Positions 59,519-64,000 of a stretch of 64,000 bases of DNA are shown piece by piece (positions within the stretch are counted from its first letter, which is position 1; each line of letters starts with the position of its first letter). The position numbers and the translations under genes are program-made. The stretch covers positions 1-64,000 of the forward strand of contig NZ_JACCKA010000086.1 of assembly GCF_013425525.1 (NCBI RefSeq), given 5' to 3'. Source of the DNA: Luteimonas salinisoli (GTDB taxonomy: Bacteria > Pseudomonadota > Gammaproteobacteria > Xanthomonadales > Xanthomonadaceae). The notes under the pieces were generated by a model. The model was given only the letters and a program-made list of their open reading frames with translations, did not search any database and was not told where the DNA came from.

Positions 59519-60037
59519 TCACGCCCGCATCCCCAGCCAGATGACCGATTCAGTGGCGGCGGAGACCATGGGGACGAGGACCTTGGGCCAGAATCTACCA
59601 GCTTGGACCTGGCTTGCGGAGCGGTCGTGGTGTTGCTGTTCTTCCGCGACGATCGAGGAGATGGCGGAAGCGGCTGCCGAGTCGCTGTCACGCAAAGCGA
59701 CAAGCTGCTGCTGGAGATGCCGGAGTACGACGCTCTCTACTGCGGCGGTCGTGGCCGCGATGGCGCTGGGTCCGAGCAGGCCGGTGGTGGCGCCGAGCAC
59801 GAAACCGCCGAGACCGCAAAGCCAATAGCTACGGCAGCGCCGCTGCCTCCGGCGCTGCAGCTCGGCGCGGAAGATGTCCCGATGCCGGCGTTCGTGCGAC
59901 CGGAACTCGGTGAGCTCGCCGATCATTCCTCGTGCAGTGAGGCGAGCCATGAGAATCTGGCCTGTATAGATACAGATGGCGCCATGCTCGCCGGCGTGGT
60001 TAATCTTGATGATGCGATTGCCGAGATCACTGGCCAA
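59519..60037 (-). CDS. coq7: COQ7-type demethoxyubiquinone hydroxylase-like protein
   Basis: A 172-residue di-iron protein of the COQ7 family, which hydroxylates a ubiquinone precursor. The first ligand helix reads INHAGEHGAICIYTGQI, the ExxH is SHERRHRDIF, and the second site is AEEQQHHD. A hydrophobic middle (GLGGFVLGATTGLLGPSAI) may dock in the membrane as in known enzymes. ATG at 60037. It is probably functional. Confidence 0.85.
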   Translation of the reverse strand: MASDLGNRIIKINHAGEHGAICIYTGQILMARLTARGMIGELTEFRSHERRHRDIFRAELQRRRQRRCRSYWLCGLGGFVLGATTGLLGPSAIAATTAAVESVVLRHLQQQLVALRDSDSAAASAISSIVAEEQQHHDRSASQVQAGRFWPKVLVPMVSAATESVIWLGMRA

Positions 60038-60070
60038 ATGAGCTTCTCCGCGGCTTGCCAGGAAGCAGCC

Positions 60071-60343
60071 TCAAGCGTCGTATTCCGCAACGGGTCCGAC
60101 CTTCACCGGCGGCTCCCGGAGCGCGAGCTTCCGCGCGATCGCGGGCACTTCCGGATCGGCGAGGAAGCCTTCGTAATCCTCCTGTGCCCAGTCGAAGAAC
60201 GCCCACACCCGCTGAGGGTCGTCGGGGTCGCGGATGAGGTGGGCACCCTTGCAGCCGTGCTCGCGCCGCTTCGCGACGCCCTCGTTCGAGAAGGTCCGCA
60301 GGAACTGGTCGAAGTCCGTGACGTTGGCGATGGTGACGATCAT
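60071..60343 (-). CDS. Ferredoxin-like (ABM/cyclase-type) small protein
   Basis: A 90-residue protein with a dimeric alpha/beta-barrel pattern: VTIANVTDFDQFLRTFSNEG, HGCKGAHLIRDPDDP, VWAFFDWAQEDYEGFL, then a short helix. It resembles small antibiotic-monooxygenase-like or DUF-type barrel proteins. ATG at 60343 with GGGAGG close upstream. It ends 33 bases ahead of coq7 in the same direction. Confidence 0.75.
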   Translation of the reverse strand: MIVTIANVTDFDQFLRTFSNEGVAKRREHGCKGAHLIRDPDDPQRVWAFFDWAQEDYEGFLADPEVPAIARKLALREPPVKVGPVAEYDA

Positions 60344-60476
60344 GGTGCCTCCCGATGGCGGGCGCTGGCTGGGCCCCTCAGGTGCGAGCGTAGGCCGGTG
60401 CCATCCGGGGTGTCGAGCAGTGCCAGGCGGTTCGCGCTTAGGTGGGATGCGCGGCGACGAACCTGCGGCCACAGCC

Positions 60477-61337
60477 TTATGCGCGCCCGGCGGCACAGAC
60501 CGCGACGTTCGGCACCCTGACGCTGCCATCGGCCGTGGTGTACTGCCGGAGCCGGTCGCCGAGTCTCTGTCGGTATTCCGCCAGCTCCGTCGACGTTCTG
60601 CCGAGGAGCAGCGCGGAAAACTGCGGCGAGACGTCCATCAGGTATTGCGTGCAGTCGTCGGCGGACCGAAATTCCAATGTCAGCGCGACTTCCTCGACGC
60701 GTACATCCGTGAACCCGGCAAGCACCAGCTGCTGCGCCAGGGCGGCTTCTGCCGAGCCGGAAGCAGGTACGGCGGGCTCCGACGGCGGCGGCAGGTCGAA
60801 CGTCTCGATGGCGGCAGCCATCGCAAGGCCCACCATGGGGCGGCCCCTCGGCCCCGCCTGCCACACCGACGTGGCGAACGATCCCCCGGGAACCAGAAGG
60901 CGCCGGATCGCGGCCGCGGTGGTCGGCGGATCGGGCAGGTAGCTGATGCCCCAGCGGCAGAGAGCGGCGTCGAAGCTGTCGTCCGGAAACTCCAGTTCCC
61001 GTGCATCCATTTCCAGGAAATCCACGTTCGCCAAGCCCAGCCCGGCGGCCCGCTCCCGGGCGATAGCGAGCATCCGGGGCGAGCAGTCGGTCGCCAGCAC
61101 CCGCCCCCGGGGGCCGACACGGGCTGCCGCCAGCAATGCGGGCTCGCCGATGCCGGTGGCGATGTCCAGCACACGTTGGCCGGGCGCGACCGCCGCCAAC
61201 TCGAGCATCCGCGCACTCACTGCCTGCGCGCCCTGCTCGATGGTCGGCCACCACTGCTTCCAGCCGGCGGCGACGCCGTCCCAGTGCTGGCGCTGGTCGT
61301 CGGTACGGCGCGCTGGATCACTCGATCGAGTGCTCAT
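60477..61337 (-). CDS. Class I SAM-dependent methyltransferase
   Basis: A 286-residue methyltransferase of the UbiE/COQ5-like type. Motif I is RVLDIATGIGEPALLAA (SAM loop), followed by the acidic ribose residue in VLATDCSPRMLAIARERA, then FDAALCRWGISYLPDPP and a late VPGGSFATSVW. Its acceptor is unknown; the gene lies two genes away from coq7, so a role in quinone methylation is possible but unproven. ATG at 61337. Confidence 0.85.
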   Translation of the reverse strand: MSTRSSDPARRTDDQRQHWDGVAAGWKQWWPTIEQGAQAVSARMLELAAVAPGQRVLDIATGIGEPALLAAARVGPRGRVLATDCSPRMLAIARERAAGLGLANVDFLEMDARELEFPDDSFDAALCRWGISYLPDPPTTAAAIRRLLVPGGSFATSVWQAGPRGRPMVGLAMAAAIETFDLPPPSEPAVPASGSAEAALAQQLVLAGFTDVRVEEVALTLEFRSADDCTQYLMDVSPQFSALLLGRTSTELAEYRQRLGDRLRQYTTADGSVRVPNVAVCAAGRA

Positions 61338-61450
61338 GGAGTCGATCTCTTCGCCAACCTTGGATTCGTTAGACGCCGTTGCCGGGATTCTCACCCATCG
61401 ATAACCCCTTCGCCCTTTCCATGGTCTCAAATCCAGGCTGGGATGGGCGT

Positions 61451-62332
61451 ATGAAAATGAAGCGACTTCGCCTGTCGGGCGGCACCGAGCTGGCGTACGC
61501 CACGGTGGGCGATGCCTCCAGGCCCGCCCTGCTGCTGCTCCACGGGACCCCGAACTCGGCGCGAATGTTCCGGTCAGTCGTGCCAGCGCTGGCGCAGGCC
61601 GCCTATGTGATCGCGCCGGATCTGCCCGGGCACGGCCAGTCCGACGTGCTTCCGTCGGTCTCGTTCTCCGCCATGGGCCAGGCGATCGCCGAGCTGCTGG
61701 AGCGGCTCGGGGTCGGGCCGCGCTTCATCTACCTGCACGATTGGGGCGCGCCGGTGGGCCTGCACATCGCGATGCAGGCGCCGGAGCAGGTGCTGGGGCT
61801 CATCGTCCAGAACGCCAACGCGCACCGGTCGGGATGGGGACCGGGGTGGGCTTCGCAGTTGGAGTACTGGTCGCAGCCGAACGCGGAGAACACGGCGGCG
61901 GTCACCGCGCACCTGACCCTCGAAGGCACCCGCGACACCTACGTTTCCGGCGTCCCGCCGGAGGTGGCCGAGCGGATCCCTGCCGAACGCTGGGAAGAGG
62001 ACTGGCGGGTGATGAACCTGCCGGGCCACCTGGACACCCAGCGCGCGCTGATCGACGACTACGCGAACTACGCCGCACGCTTCGACGACGTCGCCAGGTA
62101 CCTCGAGCGCTGGCAGCCGCCCGCCTTGATGGTGTGGGGAAGGCACGACATCTATTTCGATCTGGCCGAGGTGCTGTCGTGGATGCGCGCGCTGCCGAGA
62201 ATGGAGGCGCACATCCTCGACGCCGGCCACCTGCTGCTCGAGACGCATGCGGCCACGGCCGTGCCGCTGATGCTCGACTTCATCCACCGCGCGGCGAGCG
62301 AACGGAAGACTGGTGACGCACCCAGGGCCTGA
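61451..62332 (+). CDS. Alpha/beta hydrolase with Asp nucleophile (haloalkane dehalogenase/epoxide hydrolase-like)
   Basis: A 293-residue alpha/beta hydrolase. The oxyanion motif is HGTPNS, and the nucleophile elbow reads LHDWGAPVGLHIA, with Asp rather than Ser. This is the hallmark of haloalkane dehalogenases and epoxide hydrolases. The late His lies in LDAGHLLLETHA. The cap region (~145-220) follows the elbow. The substrate is unknown. ATG at 61451; divergent from the methyltransferase gene. Confidence 0.86.
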   Translation: MKMKRLRLSGGTELAYATVGDASRPALLLLHGTPNSARMFRSVVPALAQAAYVIAPDLPGHGQSDVLPSVSFSAMGQAIAELLERLGVGPRFIYLHDWGAPVGLHIAMQAPEQVLGLIVQNANAHRSGWGPGWASQLEYWSQPNAENTAAVTAHLTLEGTRDTYVSGVPPEVAERIPAERWEEDWRVMNLPGHLDTQRALIDDYANYAARFDDVARYLERWQPPALMVWGRHDIYFDLAEVLSWMRALPRMEAHILDAGHLLLETHAATAVPLMLDFIHRAASERKTGDAPRA

Positions 62333-62457
62333 CCACCGTGCCGCGAACGCTGCCGTGCAGCGGTGAGCTGGCGGACCGGAGAAGCTGGTCGTTCGGGGCC
62401 GAAAACCGCAGCGGGTGGCCGCGACTAGGCGCTGCTCCAGTCCTGTTGCAAACAACA

Positions 62458-62485
62458 CTTGTCATTGGCACTTGGATATGACAAG
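62458..62485. promoter_or_regulatory. Inverted repeat upstream of the membrane protein/XRE pair
   Basis: CTTGTCAT (62458-62465) and ATGACAAG (62478-62485) are exact inverse copies with a 12-base spacer, about 155 bp upstream of the ATG at 62639 in a 306-bp gap. It is likely the operator of the XRE regulator encoded second in the operon. No other gene is visible in 62333-62638. Confidence 0.5.
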
Positions 62486-62638
62486 CTAGCTTTGCGTTTA
62501 GGGAAGTTTGCGGTGCACCTGCCGAGCGCTTCCTGATTCGCCCGTTCGGGCCGCTGCCTCCGCTCACCCCGTCGGGGCGCCGTCGCGCTGTCTGTCCGCA
62601 ACGCTCGTCCGCGCTCCCTCTTGCCAAGGAACACTCTC

Positions 62639-63121
62639 ATGACCATCCACCCTCCCGGAAAGATCGGCCGGTACACGCTTTGGCTTTCGCCGGTCGTCAT
62701 CGTGGTCGTCGGCTTCGTTGCCGCGATCCCGTGGCTGAAGCAGCAGGACGATGCGCTCGTCCTGGCGCTAACCGCCGCGGCATCAATCTTCGTGATGGGC
62801 TACGCCCTTTTCATTTCTCACCGGCTGCAGCGGCAATTGGATGAAGTGCAGATCGCTAGCGCAGGATTCGCCAGCTCCCGTGGTTGGGTCTGGGGCGCGA
62901 ACGCCACGGTCGTGCTGCTGCTGCTACCGCCGGTGACCAACTGGCTGATCGACCTGGTGAACACTTTGAGCACCGGGTCGCCGGACACGCCAGATCGCGG
63001 CGCCGTGCATCTGGCGCTTTTCCTCGGCCTCATCCTGGTCGTCCTCATGCAGCTGGTTGCCGTCATCGTCGCATCCGCGATCTGGCAGCGCCGCATGGAA
63101 GGACCGGGGGAACCGTCATGA
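62639..63121 (+). CDS. Four-span membrane protein paired with an XRE regulator
   Basis: A 160-residue protein with spans at about 16-38 (SPVVIVVVGFVAAIPWL), 45-63, 87-105 and 125-148 (LFLGLILVVLMQLVAVIVAS). It has AAGGA upstream of ATG 62639. Small membrane proteins of this size followed by a short XRE regulator are a common bacterial pair, in which the membrane protein may be a target or signal partner. The family is not recognised further. Confidence 0.75.
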   Translation: MTIHPPGKIGRYTLWLSPVVIVVVGFVAAIPWLKQQDDALVLALTAAASIFVMGYALFISHRLQRQLDEVQIASAGFASSRGWVWGANATVVLLLLPPVTNWLIDLVNTLSTGSPDTPDRGAVHLALFLGLILVVLMQLVAVIVASAIWQRRMEGPGEPS

Positions 63122-63140
63122 CGGGCGGGCGGACGTCGAC

Positions 63141-63338
63141 ATGAAAAACCGAATCCGCGTGCTGCGTGCCGAGAAGGCGTGGAGCCAGGCAGAACTGGCC
63201 GAGCGCGTGCGCGTCTCGCGCAACTCCATCAACGCCATCGAGAACGGCCGGTTCGATCCATCGCTGCCGCTCGCCTTCCGCATCGCCGACGCCTTCGGCC
63301 TCAGTGTCGAGGAAGTGTTCGACAAGACGGATGCCTGA
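63141..63338 (+). CDS. Short XRE-family transcriptional regulator (YgzD-like)
   Basis: A 65-residue single helix-turn-helix protein (NRIRVLRAEKAWSQAELAER, then VRVSRNSINAIENGRFDPSL and a C-terminal helix LSVEEVFD). This is the typical minimal regulator of the YgzD/XRE type. ATG at 63141 begins 20 bases after the membrane protein gene, so they are co-transcribed. The inverted repeat at 62458 is a likely self-regulatory site. Confidence 0.88.
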   Translation: MKNRIRVLRAEKAWSQAELAERVRVSRNSINAIENGRFDPSLPLAFRIADAFGLSVEEVFDKTDA

Positions 63339-63562
63339 GCGAGGATGCTGGAGGCTTCGGAGGACGAACGCCACTCCCGCGATTGCGCGCTAGCCAGCGC
63401 TTGCGCGGGGGCGGCAGATGCGACACGACGCGAATGCCGGCATGGGTAGCAAGACAAACCGCGCAGCGGCTGCACTCGACCTGAAGCGGTACCCCGGGGC
63501 CGGGTGTAGACGCCTGTGATGGTAAAAGTCGACATGGTCGCGTACCGCAATGCACGTGTTGG

Positions 63563-64000
63563 TCAGAACTTGCCAATATGGACTAGTGACGGCGGGCCGA
63601 TCTGGAGGCCGCCGTTGATGGCCAGTACCTCGAGCTGAAGGGAGAACGGGCTGTCGCGGGTTTCTGGAGGATCAGTCAGTGCGAAGGCGAACACGGAAGC
63701 TTCGCCGTCATGCGTGAACTCCGACGACACGATGGGAAAGTTGGGGAACGCCATGAAGCGGTCCTGCTCGGGTCCGTTCGGGGCTCGGAACAGGAAACCG
63801 AGTTCTTCGAGGCTGAAAGGCGAACCCGGCGGGACGCTCACCTCCAGCGTGACCCAAGTCAGACTGCGGCAACTACCAGCCACCATCGCCGATGCGCGAA
63901 CGAGCTCCCGGACCTTCACGACCGGCGCGGGGACATCCAGCGCGACATAGAAGTCGTGCGCACTTTCGAAAGCCTCCTGGTCCGGGACGAACTTCGCAAG
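63563..64000 (-). CDS. Unrecognised protein, partial at the right edge
   Basis: The minus-strand frame is open across the window edge, so the start lies beyond 64000. The visible 145 residues include FVPDQEAFESAHDFYVALDV at the edge, then a beta-rich segment (LTWVTLEVSVPPGSPFSLEE, then EASVFAFALTDPPETRDSPF). They end at LVHIGKF. No family is recognised. It looks like the C-terminal part of a longer protein. Confidence 0.6.
   Translation of the reverse strand, partial: LAKFVPDQEAFESAHDFYVALDVPAPVVKVRELVRASAMVAGSCRSLTWVTLEVSVPPGSPFSLEELGFLFRAPNGPEQDRFMAFPNFPIVSSEFTHDGEASVFAFALTDPPETRDSPFSLQLEVLAINGGLQIGPPSLVHIGKF

Overview
The window is very GC-rich and reads as chromosome of a Lysobacter/Luteimonas-like member of the Xanthomonadaceae. 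The basis is the codon bias, an XAC0095-type protein, dispersed GTAG-headed REP palindromes, and many xanthomonad-style small proteins. No rRNA, tRNA, CRISPR array, integrase or transposase was seen. About 63 coding genes and seven gene remnants are annotated. These calls come from reading motifs; no database search was possible.

Layout. 0-8.3 kb: secreted LVIVD-repeat propeller protein, EF-hand protein, a large periplasmic-propeller diguanylate cyclase, and a divergent overlapping trio (DUF2167 protein, membrane protein, J-domain protein). 8.3-11.2 kb: DNA ligase D with a small companion ORF. 11.2-15.2 kb: small membrane proteins, then a sigma-54-type promoter with an upstream palindrome driving a processive glycosyltransferase and an outer-membrane barrel (candidate exopolysaccharide locus), then a gene broken by an in-frame amber codon. 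15.4-31 kb: housekeeping and accessory enzymes (two acyltransferase-3 proteins, a beta-lactamase-fold hydrolase, DUF72, SDR, ChaB, a lipoprotein autotransporter protease, manganese catalase, a LytTR regulator). 31-34 kb: a large unrecognised protein with a polyproline head and pore-like hydrophobic core. 34-40 kb: DUF1801, a second beta-lactamase-fold hydrolase, DUF2200, a ParDE-type toxin-antitoxin pair, an AhpD-like protein with a divergent AraC regulator.

40.0-49.9 kb is the most striking region. It is a tightly coupled five-gene defence operon of lower GC: hsdR, hsdS, an unrecognised membrane protein with a PD-(D/E)XK-like nuclease signature, hsdM, and a DUF262/DUF1524 (GmrSD-like) nuclease. 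It is followed by a HEPN/MNT toxin-antitoxin pair with two phased operators and an orphan ribbon-helix-helix antitoxin. 51.9-55.4 kb holds a MASE1-PAS-GGDEF diguanylate cyclase and an XAC0095-like gene. Upstream of the latter is a promoter, a terminator and a folded RNA resembling phage C4 antisense RNA, with its complementary target in the same leader. 55.4-58 kb is a graveyard of broken toxin-antitoxin-type and small membrane genes among REP elements, with one apparently intact MazF. 58-64 kb contains small lipoproteins and membrane proteins, a trypsin-fold protein missing its catalytic serine segment, a COQ7-type hydroxylase, a methyltransferase, an Asp-nucleophile alpha/beta hydrolase, a membrane protein/XRE regulator pair, and a gene running off the right edge.
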